DNA from: Rubrivivax sp.
GTDB lineage: Bacteria > Pseudomonadota > Gammaproteobacteria > Burkholderiales > Burkholderiaceae_C
Length of the DNA: 64,000 bases
Assembly (NCBI GenBank): GCA_022843905.1
Contig: JALHMT010000001.1
Location: 62,001 to 126,000 of the forward strand
Direction of reading: 5' to 3'
Shown piece after piece: positions 31,150-39,612 of this stretch. The translations under genes were made by a program, and so were the position numbers. Within the stretch, counting starts at the first letter, position 1. The number at the start of each line of letters is the position of its first letter. The notes under the pieces were generated by a model. The model was not told where the DNA came from, made no database searches, and saw only the letters and a program-made list of their open reading frames with translations.

Positions 31150-32061
31150 GTGTCCACCGCCCGGGCGCATCACGGCGTGATGGCCACCCTGGCAGGCTGG
31201 CTGGGGGTGCCGGTGGCGGCCGTGCTGCCCCTGCTGCTGCTGACGGGCGGCTGGCTGGTGATGTTCGTGCCGGCCTACCACGGTCTGGCCAACACCATCT
31301 GGGCCGGTGACGAACAGGGCCACGGGCCCATCATCCTGGCCGTCAGCCTGTGGCTGCTGTACGCCAAGCGGCAAGCGCTGGCCGAACTGCCGCGACAACC
31401 CGCGACGCTGGCCGCCGTTGCCTTGCTGCTGCTGGGCATCGTGTCCTACGCGCTGGGCCGCTCGCAGGTCATCTGGACGCTGGAGATCGGAGCACAGATC
31501 ATCGTGCTGGTGGCGCTGCTGCTGCTGTTCTTCGGCGCCGGCGCATTGCGGGTGGCGTGGTTCCCGTTGTTCTTCCTGATTTTCATGATCCCCTGGCCGG
31601 GTGACTGGGTGGCGGTGGTCACCGCGCCGCTGAAGGCCGCCGTGTCCAGCGTTGCGGCCGATCTGCTGCACACGATGGGCTACCCGGTGGGTCGTTCGGG
31701 CGTGATCCTCACGGTGGGCCCCTACCAGTTGCTGGTGGCCGACGCCTGTGCCGGCCTGAACTCGATGTTCACGCTCGAAGCGCTGGGCCTGCTCTACATG
31801 AACCTGATGCGCTACACCTCGATGGCGCGAAACGTCACGCTGGCCGTGCTGATCATCCCGATCGCCTTCGTCGCCAACATCGTGCGCGTCATGATCCTGG
31901 TGCTGGTGACCTACCACTTCGGCGACGAGGCGGGCCAGGGCTTCGTGCACGACTTCGCCGGACTGGTGCTGTTCCTGGTGGCCTTGATCCTCATCTTCGC
32001 CGTCGACTCGCTGCTGGGCCTGTGGTTCGACCGCGGCCGCCGCGCCAGGGTGTCCTCGTGA
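31150..32061 (+). CDS. xrtB: Exosortase B
   Basis: 303 residues, about eight membrane helices. The exosortase active-site residues are in place: Cys200 in ADACAGLNSMF, Arg246 in ANIVRVMIL and His267 in GFVHDFAGL. Exosortases are membrane transpeptidases that cut PEP-CTERM tails and attach proteins to the envelope or polysaccharide. GTG start at 31150, 7 bp after epsG. Likely substrates in this window are the PEP-CTERM protein at 14580-15239 and perhaps the protein at 47890-49044. Confidence 0.95.
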   Translation: MSTARAHHGVMATLAGWLGVPVAAVLPLLLLTGGWLVMFVPAYHGLANTIWAGDEQGHGPIILAVSLWLLYAKRQALAELPRQPATLAAVALLLLGIVSYALGRSQVIWTLEIGAQIIVLVALLLLFFGAGALRVAWFPLFFLIFMIPWPGDWVAVVTAPLKAAVSSVAADLLHTMGYPVGRSGVILTVGPYQLLVADACAGLNSMFTLEALGLLYMNLMRYTSMARNVTLAVLIIPIAFVANIVRVMILVLVTYHFGDEAGQGFVHDFAGLVLFLVALILIFAVDSLLGLWFDRGRRARVSS

Positions 32062-32744
32062 AGGACATGCTGCGCGCTGCCCTGGCCGCAGGCGCGATGT
32101 GCGCCGCGGCGCTGCTGGCCGTGGCCATGGAGCCCCGCACCTACCTGGCCGATGTCGCCGGCCGCGAGCGGCTGGCCGAGATCGTGCCCAAGAGCTTCGG
32201 CGGCTGGAGCCTGGACACTTCCATCCTGCCGCTGCCGCCCAGCCCCGACCTGCAGCGCCTGCTGGACGAGACCTACGACGAGACGCTGGCGCGCACCTAC
32301 CGACATGCCGACGGCCGCCGCGTGATGCTGTCACTGGCCTACGGGCGCAACCAGCACAAGGGCATGAACACGCATCGGCCCGAGATCTGCTACCCGGCCC
32401 AGGGCTTCCGCATCCTGCGCGGCACCGAGCCCGGCACCGTCATGAGCGCCGGCCAGAAGGTGCCGGTGCAGCGCCTGGTCACGGCCATGGGCGCGCGCAA
32501 CGAGCCCATCACCTACTGGCTGATGGTCGGAGAACGCATCACCGAGTTCGGCTATGCGCAGCGCTGGGCCACCATCCAGTACGGCATCCGGGGCAAGGTG
32601 CCCGACGGCGTGCTGGTGCGCGTGTCGTCCATCGACAACGACAACGCGTCGGCCTTCCTGCTGCACGAACGCTTCATCCAGGACCTGCTGCAGAGCCTGA
32701 GTCCGGCCCACCGCGCCCGGCTGCTGGGTCCTTCCGACGCCTGA
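32058..32744 (+). CDS. epsI: EpsI-family exosortase-associated protein
   Basis: 228 residues: a short N-terminal membrane anchor, then a periplasmic domain with family markers LAYGRNQ, HRPEICYPAQGF and ITYWLMVGE. EpsI commonly follows or is fused to exosortases and is thought to help maturation or polymer coupling. GTG start overlaps the xrtB stop by 4 bp (GTGA), so the two are translationally coupled. Confidence 0.92.
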   Translation: MKDMLRAALAAGAMCAAALLAVAMEPRTYLADVAGRERLAEIVPKSFGGWSLDTSILPLPPSPDLQRLLDETYDETLARTYRHADGRRVMLSLAYGRNQHKGMNTHRPEICYPAQGFRILRGTEPGTVMSAGQKVPVQRLVTAMGARNEPITYWLMVGERITEFGYAQRWATIQYGIRGKVPDGVLVRVSSIDNDNASAFLLHERFIQDLLQSLSPAHRARLLGPSDA

Positions 32745-32765
32745 ACCGAACGCACGGAATCCTGC

Positions 32766-33704
32766 ATGGCCACTCCACAGACCCCCCGGCGCATCTTCGT
32801 CGCAGGCCACCGCGGCATGGTCGGCAGCGCGCTGGTGCGCCGCCTGCAGGCCGAGCCGGGCGTGCAGATCCTCACGCGTGGCCGTGACGAGCTCGACCTG
32901 ATGGACGGCCCCGCCGTGCGTGCCTGGCTGGCCGAGCAGCGGCCCGACTACATCTTCATCGCCGCAGCGCGTGTCGGCGGCATCCAGGCCAACAACCAGT
33001 TCCGCGCCGACTTCCTCTACCAGAACCTGCAGATCCAGAACCACCTCATCCACGGCGCGCACCTGGCCGGCGTGCAGCGGCTGATGTTCCTGGGCAGCAG
33101 CTGCATCTATCCGCGCGACTGCCCGCAGCCGATCCGCGAGGACTACCTGCTCACCGGACCGCTGGAGCCCACCAACGAGCCCTATGCCATCGCGAAGATC
33201 GCCGGCATCAAGATGTGCGAGGCCTACAACGCCCAGCATGGCCGCCAGTACGTCAGCGTGATGCCGACCAATCTCTACGGCCCCAACGACAACTACGACC
33301 TCGCCAGCAGCCACGTGTTGCCGGCGCTGCTGCGCAAGGCGCACGAAGCCCGGCAGCGCGGCGACGCATCCCTGGAGGTCTGGGGCAGCGGCACGCCGCG
33401 GCGCGAGTTCCTCTATGTCGACGACCTGGCCGATGCCTGCGTGCACCTCATGCTGCAGGGCTACAGCGGGCCGCTGGTCAACATCGGCACCGGGCAGGAC
33501 GTGACGATCCGCGAACTGGCCGAAACGCTGATGCGCGTGGTGGGGTTCACGGGCCGCATCCACTTCGATGCCGGCAAACCCGACGGCACGCCGCGCAAGC
33601 TGCTCGACGTCTCCCGCCTGGCGGCGCTGGGCTGGAAGGCGCGCACCGGGCTGGAGGATGGCGTCCGCCTGGCCTACGCCGCTGCGCCCTTCGGCCCGCG
33701 CTGA
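32766..33704 (+). CDS. fcl: GDP-L-fucose synthase
   Basis: 312 residues, an extended-SDR enzyme. Rossmann motif GHRGMVGSALVRRL, catalytic Ser in FLGSSCIYPRDC and the Y-x3-K pair in YAIAKIAG. It epimerises and reduces GDP-4-keto-6-deoxymannose to GDP-L-fucose, which suggests fucose in the exopolysaccharide. GDP-mannose dehydratase (gmd), which makes its substrate, is not in this window. Confidence 0.93.
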   Translation: MATPQTPRRIFVAGHRGMVGSALVRRLQAEPGVQILTRGRDELDLMDGPAVRAWLAEQRPDYIFIAAARVGGIQANNQFRADFLYQNLQIQNHLIHGAHLAGVQRLMFLGSSCIYPRDCPQPIREDYLLTGPLEPTNEPYAIAKIAGIKMCEAYNAQHGRQYVSVMPTNLYGPNDNYDLASSHVLPALLRKAHEARQRGDASLEVWGSGTPRREFLYVDDLADACVHLMLQGYSGPLVNIGTGQDVTIRELAETLMRVVGFTGRIHFDAGKPDGTPRKLLDVSRLAALGWKARTGLEDGVRLAYAAAPFGPR

Positions 33705-33724
33705 CGCGTTGGCGCTCGCAGGGC

Positions 33725-35245
33725 ATGACAGGCGTGTCCGACACCCGCCACATCGCACGCCACAGCGCGTCGGCGCTGAGCTGGAACTGGCTGGGATCGG
33801 CGCTGCGCGCGGTGCTTCAGTTCGTGGTGCAGATCGCGCTGGCGCGCCTGCTCGGGCCCGAAGCCTACGGACAGGCGGCTGCAGCCATCGTGGTCGTCGG
33901 CCTGGCCTGGCTGGTGGCCGAAGGCGGTCTCGGCGCAGCCCTGGTGCAACGAGCGCAGATTGCCGAACACGACATCGCGTGCGCTTTCGGTTGGGTGCTG
34001 GCGATGTCGGCGCTGGTCTCGCTGGCACTGGCCGCCGCGGCAGCGCCGGTGGCTTCGCTGATGGGCGATGCCGCGCTGCAGCCGCTGGTGCTGGCCTGCG
34101 CGGTGATCGTGCCCCTGCAGGCGCTGGCCAACCTGCCCTCCAGCCTGATGCAGCGGCAGTACCGCATCAAGCGGCTGCAGGCCTTGCAGGTGTCGGGCTA
34201 CCTGGTGGCCTACGGCGGCGTGGGCATCGGCATGGCACTGGCCGGCTTCGGAGCCTGGAGCGTGGTCACCGCCTTCGGCCTGCACGCCCTGTGGATGCTG
34301 GTCGGCGGCCTGCTGAGTGTGACCCGCATGCCCTGGCCTCGCCTGAGCGGCAGCGCCGGCCTGAGAGCCTATGGATGGCGCACCACCGCGGCCAACGTCG
34401 TGAACTGGGGCCTGGAGAGCATCGACCGGGTGCTGATCAACCGCTTCTGGGGCGCGGCGTCGCTGGGCGAGTATGCGGTGGCGTCCAACCTCTCGCGCGC
34501 CCCGGCCACGCTGCTGGTGGGCGCCGTGCAGCCGGTGGCCTTCGCCTCTGCGGCGCGCCTGCAGGCCGAGCACCTGCGGCTGCAGCGCGGCTATCTGGCC
34601 GTGCTGTCGCTGGGCCTGCTGCTGGCCACGCCGGTCTTCGTGTTCCTGGCCTGGCACGCGCAGGTGGTGGTGGACGTGCTCTACGGCGACGAATGGCGGG
34701 CCGCGGGCCCCCTCTTCGCGGTGATGTGCCTGGGCGTGCCCCTGTTCGTGATGCTGGCCATCACCGGCCCCATGCTGCGCGGCCTGGACGCCGTGGGCCA
34801 GGAGATGCGCGTGCAGGCCCTGGCCCTGGTGGTCATGGTGGCCGGTCTGGCCGCGGTGGCCCAGCAGCCGGTGCTGGCCGCCGCAGCGCTGGTGGCCTGC
34901 GTCAGCGCCTTGCGCGCGGTGCTGGTCTACCGCGCGCTGGCCGCCAGGCTGCAGTTGCCGTCTGGCGCCGGATGGCGCGCCTGGCGCGGGGCGCTGGTGT
35001 TCGCCGCAGCGGTGGTGCTGGCGTCGGCGCTGTGCCGCTTCGAGGACGACCGCATCGCGTTGGTGGCCTCGGCTCTGCTGAGCCTGGGTTTCTGCCTCGC
35101 GCTGTTGCGCTGGCAGCCCGGCGCCGTGCTCGGTCCCGAACTGGGCCAGGCGTTGCGCAACCGCAGCGGAGATTCGCGCGCCGCAGCGCTGCTGTGCAGC
35201 CTGGCCGGCTGGCGGCGCGCCGACGATGCCGGAGCGGCTCCCTGA
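33725..35245 (+). CDS. Oligosaccharide flippase (Wzx-like, MATE/MOP superfamily)
   Basis: 506 residues with 12-14 predicted helices. N-terminal WNWLGSALRAVLQFVVQIALARLLGPEAYG is typical of polysaccharide flippases. It would move lipid-linked repeat units to the periplasmic face for polymerisation. Its stop overlaps the next ATG (TGATG). Confidence 0.9.
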   Translation: MTGVSDTRHIARHSASALSWNWLGSALRAVLQFVVQIALARLLGPEAYGQAAAAIVVVGLAWLVAEGGLGAALVQRAQIAEHDIACAFGWVLAMSALVSLALAAAAAPVASLMGDAALQPLVLACAVIVPLQALANLPSSLMQRQYRIKRLQALQVSGYLVAYGGVGIGMALAGFGAWSVVTAFGLHALWMLVGGLLSVTRMPWPRLSGSAGLRAYGWRTTAANVVNWGLESIDRVLINRFWGAASLGEYAVASNLSRAPATLLVGAVQPVAFASAARLQAEHLRLQRGYLAVLSLGLLLATPVFVFLAWHAQVVVDVLYGDEWRAAGPLFAVMCLGVPLFVMLAITGPMLRGLDAVGQEMRVQALALVVMVAGLAAVAQQPVLAAAALVACVSALRAVLVYRALAARLQLPSGAGWRAWRGALVFAAAVVLASALCRFEDDRIALVASALLSLGFCLALLRWQPGAVLGPELGQALRNRSGDSRAAALLCSLAGWRRADDAGAAP

Positions 35246-36504
35246 TGCACATCGCGCTGGCCGGTCCCATTGCCACCGCCGACGTGGCGCACCTGCTGCA
35301 CGGCGACGGGGCGGGCCTGCCGCGCGGCTACGAGGGCGCGCCGCTGATGGGCGTGCTGATCGCTGCGCTGCTGGATCGCGGGCACCGTGTCTCGGCCATC
35401 ACGCTGTGCCGCGACATGCCGCTCACGCGCCAGGGTCGCGTGGTGGCGCGGGGCGACGGCTTCACGTACACCGTGTGCCCGATGCGTCCACGCGCCTGGC
35501 CCTTCAACGGCCACCTGCCGGGCCGCATCGTCGACCTCTATGCCTTCGAGCGCCGCCAGCTCGAAGCCGCACTGGCCGAGGCCGCGCCCGACATCGTGCA
35601 TGCGCACTGGGCCGCCGAGTTCGCCTGGGCCGCGCTCGACAGCGGCCGTCCTCACCTGGTCACCAGCCACGACTCTCCCGTGCGCGTGGCGCGCTTCCAG
35701 ACCGACCTGCGCCACGGCGGCTATCGATGGCTGCGCGCGGCGATGGCCTGGCACGTGCTGCGCCGGGCGCGGGCCGTCAGCGCGGTGTCGCCCTACATGG
35801 CCGACGAGATCGCCGGCATGACGCGTGTGCCCATCACCGTCGTGCCCAACCCGGTCAAGCCGCGCGCCTTCGCACTGCAGCGGCAGGCCGAGCCGGGCCG
35901 CGTGCGCGTGCTGATGGTCGGCCACGGCTTCGACCGCCGCAAGAACGCGCAGGCCGGCCTGCAGGCCTTCGCCGAGCTGGCGCGTGCACTGCCGCAGGCG
36001 GAGCTGGTGCTGGTGGGCCACGGCTTCGGGCCCGACGAAGAAGCGCAGCGCTGGTGGCTGGCCGAGCCGCGACCGGGACGGCTGCGGTTTGCCGGCGCCT
36101 TGGCGCACGACGCCGTGCTGGCGCTGATGGCCGACAGCGACGTGCTGCTGCACCCGGCGCTGGAGGAGACCTTCGGCGTGGTCATCGCCGAGGCCATGGC
36201 CATCGGCTTGCCGGTGGTGGCCGGTGCGCACAGCGGCGCCGTGCCCTGGGTGGGCGGCGACGCGGTGTCGCTGGTCGACGTGACGTCCCCCGAAGCACTG
36301 CGGCAGGCCCTGCACCAACTGCTGACCGACCCCGCCGCCGCGGCAGATGCCGCGCGCCGCGGGCGCGACGAAGCGCGCAGCCGCTTTTCGGCCGCGGCCG
36401 TGGCCGAGAGCTACGAAGCCCTGTACCGGCGCGCCCTGGCCGAACAGGCCGGCGGCCGACACGCGTCCAGGGTGGCCACGAACGACGGCCAGGAGCTGCG
36501 GTGA
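35245..36504 (+). CDS. Glycosyltransferase, GT4-like
   Basis: 419 residues, GT-B fold. N-domain start MHIALAGPIATADVAHLL; C-domain nucleotide-sugar site with HPALEETFGVVIAEAMAIGLPVVAG (E-x7-E pattern). VLMVGHGFDRRKN marks the domain junction. Probably adds one sugar of the exopolysaccharide repeat; sugar unknown. Confidence 0.9.
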   Translation: MHIALAGPIATADVAHLLHGDGAGLPRGYEGAPLMGVLIAALLDRGHRVSAITLCRDMPLTRQGRVVARGDGFTYTVCPMRPRAWPFNGHLPGRIVDLYAFERRQLEAALAEAAPDIVHAHWAAEFAWAALDSGRPHLVTSHDSPVRVARFQTDLRHGGYRWLRAAMAWHVLRRARAVSAVSPYMADEIAGMTRVPITVVPNPVKPRAFALQRQAEPGRVRVLMVGHGFDRRKNAQAGLQAFAELARALPQAELVLVGHGFGPDEEAQRWWLAEPRPGRLRFAGALAHDAVLALMADSDVLLHPALEETFGVVIAEAMAIGLPVVAGAHSGAVPWVGGDAVSLVDVTSPEALRQALHQLLTDPAAAADAARRGRDEARSRFSAAAVAESYEALYRRALAEQAGGRHASRVATNDGQELR

Positions 36505-37235
36505 GCCCGCCCGTTCATCCCGGGACAGGCGCCGACGCGCGTTATGCCGACGGGCGCTACCTGGGCGACAACCCCGGCTGGCACGAGGAAGACTCGCCCT
36601 GGAAGGCGTCGCAGATCACGGCCCTGCTGCGCCGGCACGGCCTGCAGCCGCGCAGCGTGTGCGAGATCGGCTGCGGCGCCGGCGGCATCCTGCAGGCGCT
36701 GCAGGCTGCGCTCGGTCCCGGCGTGAGCTTCGACGGCTACGAGGTCTCGCCGCAGGCCTTTGAGATGTGCCGCGGCAAGGCCGCGCCGGGCCTGCGCTTC
36801 CACCACGCCGACCTGCTGGGGATCGATCCGGCCGGCAGCCCGGGCTTCGACCTGATGCTGGCCATCGACGTCTTCGAGCACGTCGACGACCCCATCGGCT
36901 TCCTGCGCCGGCTGCGGGGCCGGGGCCGCCACACGGTCTTCCACGTCCCGCTGGACCTTTCCGTGCAGACGGTGCTGCGCGCCACGCCGCTGCAGCGCCT
37001 GCGCGAGCAGGTCGGCCACCTGCACTTCTACACGCGGGAAACCGCGCTGGCCACGCTGCGCGAGGCCGGCTACGACGTGCTCGACCACGGCTACACCGCG
37101 TGGTCGCTGGAGCTGCCGTCGCGCGGCTGGAAGGACGCACTGGCGCGGCTGCCGCGCCGACTGGCCTACGCGTTGCACCGCGATCTGGCGGTGCGCGTGC
37201 TGGGCGGCTTCTCGCTCATCGTGTTGGCACAATGA
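36501..37235 (+). CDS. Class I SAM-dependent methyltransferase
   Basis: 244 residues. SAM motif SVCEIGCGAGGIL, acidic residue in YEVSPQAFEMC, and the DVFEHVDDP motif typical of Methyltransf_11/23-type sugar or lipid methyltransferases. GTG start overlaps the preceding stop by 4 bp. Likely methylates a sugar or cap of the polymer. Confidence 0.87.
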   Translation: MSPPVHPGTGADARYADGRYLGDNPGWHEEDSPWKASQITALLRRHGLQPRSVCEIGCGAGGILQALQAALGPGVSFDGYEVSPQAFEMCRGKAAPGLRFHHADLLGIDPAGSPGFDLMLAIDVFEHVDDPIGFLRRLRGRGRHTVFHVPLDLSVQTVLRATPLQRLREQVGHLHFYTRETALATLREAGYDVLDHGYTAWSLELPSRGWKDALARLPRRLAYALHRDLAVRVLGGFSLIVLAQ

Positions 37236-37311
37236 TCCCCCCGTCCTCCGTGCAGCGCGCCGCGCGCCTTCGCGCAGGCAGCCTGCACCCCGCACCCGCA
37301 CCCGCACCGAC

Positions 37312-38697
37312 ATGAACGCCGCGCTGGCCTGGCTGATGATCTCCATGCCCTACCTGGTGGCGCTGGGGCTGGGCCTCGCCGTGCCGATGCTGGCCCTGGC
37401 GCTGTACACGCGCTTCGCGGCGGGTCTTGCTTTCCTGGCGGTGATGTTCGCCGCCGACTCGGTGTTCTTCGGCAGCGCGCGCATCAACCTGGGCATCAAC
37501 CTCTACGTCAACGACCTCGTCTTCCTGCTGATCGGCGCGGTGGCTGCGGCGCGCTGGGCCTTCGCGCGGGACATGCCGCGGCGGCCCCTGGCCTGGGTGC
37601 TGTTCGTGGCGCTGTTCTTCCTGGGTCTGGGCTGGGGGCTGGCCGAACACGGCACACCGGCGGGCGTGCAGGCACGCGACTACTTCTACGGCATCGTCGC
37701 GGCCAGCTACTTCATGAGCTTCCCGGTGGACGAGCGCCGCGTGCGCCAGGTCTTCGAGGCGGCCGTCCTGCTGTCGCTGCTGCTGCTGGTGGTGGCCGCC
37801 TACCGCTGGACGGTGTATTACCTGCCGGTGTCGGCCCTGCTGCCGCCTGGTGGCGTGTGGAGCCCCGACGGGCCGACGCGCGTGATCCCCTCGCACGAGG
37901 CGCTGCTGCTGGCCCAGGTGCTGCTGCTGGGCTTGTTCTTCAGCAAGGCGGCGACCGGCACACGCGTGGCGCGCTGGCTGGCGCCGGTGCTGCTGGCCGC
38001 GGTGGTCACGCTGCAGCACCGCTCGGTGTGGGTGGCCGCGGTCATCGGCGTGGTGGCGGCCTTTGCGCTGGGGCGATCGGTGCAGGGCAACAAGTTCGGG
38101 CAGCTGGTTGCGCTGCTGGTGGTCGTCACGCTGACGGCCTTGCCGCTGGTGTTCAGCGAGCGCCTGTCGTCGGTGACCCAGGAGGTGGGCCGATCCGCCG
38201 CCACGGCGGTGGCCGGGCAGGGCACCGTGCACTCGCGCCTGCAGGACTGGCGGCAGACGCTGCGCGACTGGTCACGGGCCGGGCCGCGCGCGCTGGTCGT
38301 CGGCTACGGCTTCGGCCGCGACACGGCGCGCGTGCTGGTCAACGAAGAGGGCGAGCGCCGCCTGATCACCTTCGGCACGCACAACCACTACGTTGCCATG
38401 ATCACCAACACCGGGGTGCTGGGCCTGGCGGCCTTCGTCGTCTTCGCCGGCGCTCTGGTGCTGCGGCTGTACGGCATGGTGCGGCGCGCCGAAGGGGGCA
38501 TCGCGGCGCCGGCGCTGCTCACGCTGCTGACCATGCAACTGGCCTACTACATTCCCTACGGCACGGACTACATGCAGCACGCGCTGCTGGGCATCGTCGC
38601 GGCTTTCGTGGCCACGCGGCAGCGCGAGGTGGCCGCCCGGGCGCCCGCCGCCGTGCGGAAACCCGCCTCGGCGCGGCGCATCGTGGCATGGCGCTGA
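37312..38697 (+). CDS. O-antigen ligase/Wzy-type polymerase-like membrane protein
   Basis: 461 residues with about 11 hydrophobic helices and a larger periplasmic loop near residues 285-355 containing VVGYGFGRDTAR and THNHYVAMITNTGVLGL, as in Wzy_C proteins. Candidate polymerase of the flippase-dependent pathway in this operon; a ligase cannot be excluded. A short spacer before it carries three CACCCG hexamers. Confidence 0.82.
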   Translation: MNAALAWLMISMPYLVALGLGLAVPMLALALYTRFAAGLAFLAVMFAADSVFFGSARINLGINLYVNDLVFLLIGAVAAARWAFARDMPRRPLAWVLFVALFFLGLGWGLAEHGTPAGVQARDYFYGIVAASYFMSFPVDERRVRQVFEAAVLLSLLLLVVAAYRWTVYYLPVSALLPPGGVWSPDGPTRVIPSHEALLLAQVLLLGLFFSKAATGTRVARWLAPVLLAAVVTLQHRSVWVAAVIGVVAAFALGRSVQGNKFGQLVALLVVVTLTALPLVFSERLSSVTQEVGRSAATAVAGQGTVHSRLQDWRQTLRDWSRAGPRALVVGYGFGRDTARVLVNEEGERRLITFGTHNHYVAMITNTGVLGLAAFVVFAGALVLRLYGMVRRAEGGIAAPALLTLLTMQLAYYIPYGTDYMQHALLGIVAAFVATRQREVAARAPAAVRKPASARRIVAWR

Positions 38698-39602
38698 GCT
38701 CGCGCGGCGCCGGGGACGACGACAGGACCGGCCGACACACCGGCACCGTCTGCGCGCTGCTGGCCTCGCACAATCGCCGCGTCCACACGCTGGCCTGTCT
38801 GCAGGCGCTGCAGGCCAGCCGCGGGCTGCGCGGCCTGGGGCTGTCGGCCGTGCTGGTCGACGACGGCAGCACCGACGGCACCGCCGACGCCGTGCTGGCG
38901 GCCTTCCCCTGGGTGCAGGTCATACGCGCCGACGGCTCGCTGTACTGGTGCCGCGCCATGCACCGCGCCTTCGCCCACGCGCTGCGCGAGAGTCACGCGC
39001 ACTACCTCTGGCTGAACGACGACACCGTCGTGTCGCCCGACGCCCTGGCCACCCTGCTGGCCACGGCGCGAGAGCGTCGCGGCGCGCTGGGACATCCGGT
39101 CATCATCGCCGGCAGCACGGCCGACCCGACCAGTGGTCGGCCCAGCTACGGCGGCGGTGTGCGCGCCGTTCGCTGGCGTCTGACCTCGTGGCAACAATTG
39201 CCGCCGGCCGACCGGCCGCAGCGCGTGGAAGTGATGGACGGCAACCTGGTGCTGATCCCGGCCGAGACGGCCGAGCGCGTGGGCAACCTCGACCCCGTCT
39301 TCGAGCACGCGATGGGCGACTACGACTACGCACTGCGCGCACAGCGCCAGGGTGTGCAGGTCTGGCTGGCGCCGGGCGTGCTGGCGCAGTGCGCGACCAA
39401 CCCGCAGGCCGGCAGCTTCCACGACCAGCAGCTGGCGGCGGGCCGCCGCTGGCGTGCGCTGGTCGACCGCAAGGGTCTGCCCTGGCGCTCGTGGCTGCAC
39501 TTCACGCGCCGCCACACCGGCCCCTGGTGGCCGCTGTACTTCGCCTGGCCCTACCTGCGCGTGTTGCTGGGCCGGCCCGCCCGCGCCGCGCAGAAGGCCT
39601 GA
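38688..39602 (+). CDS. Glycosyltransferase family 2 (rhamnosyltransferase-like)
   Basis: 304 residues, GT-A fold. VCALLASHNRR, LVDDGSTDGT and the metal-binding region YLWLNDDTVVSPD. ADGSLYWCRAMHRAF resembles the WbbL/rhamnosyltransferase subgroup. Overlaps the previous gene by 10 bp. Confidence 0.88.
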   Translation: MALSSRGAGDDDRTGRHTGTVCALLASHNRRVHTLACLQALQASRGLRGLGLSAVLVDDGSTDGTADAVLAAFPWVQVIRADGSLYWCRAMHRAFAHALRESHAHYLWLNDDTVVSPDALATLLATARERRGALGHPVIIAGSTADPTSGRPSYGGGVRAVRWRLTSWQQLPPADRPQRVEVMDGNLVLIPAETAERVGNLDPVFEHAMGDYDYALRAQRQGVQVWLAPGVLAQCATNPQAGSFHDQQLAAGRRWRALVDRKGLPWRSWLHFTRRHTGPWWPLYFAWPYLRVLLGRPARAAQKA

Positions 39603-39612
39603 GGCGGCAGCC

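Noticed and set aside
20649..31157. Very long open frames on the - strand opposite the oxidoreductase and the eps genes (about 1,200 codons each)
   Set aside because: They are antisense shadows caused by high GC codon use. Their translations are low-complexity without family motifs, whereas the + strand frames carry clear domains.
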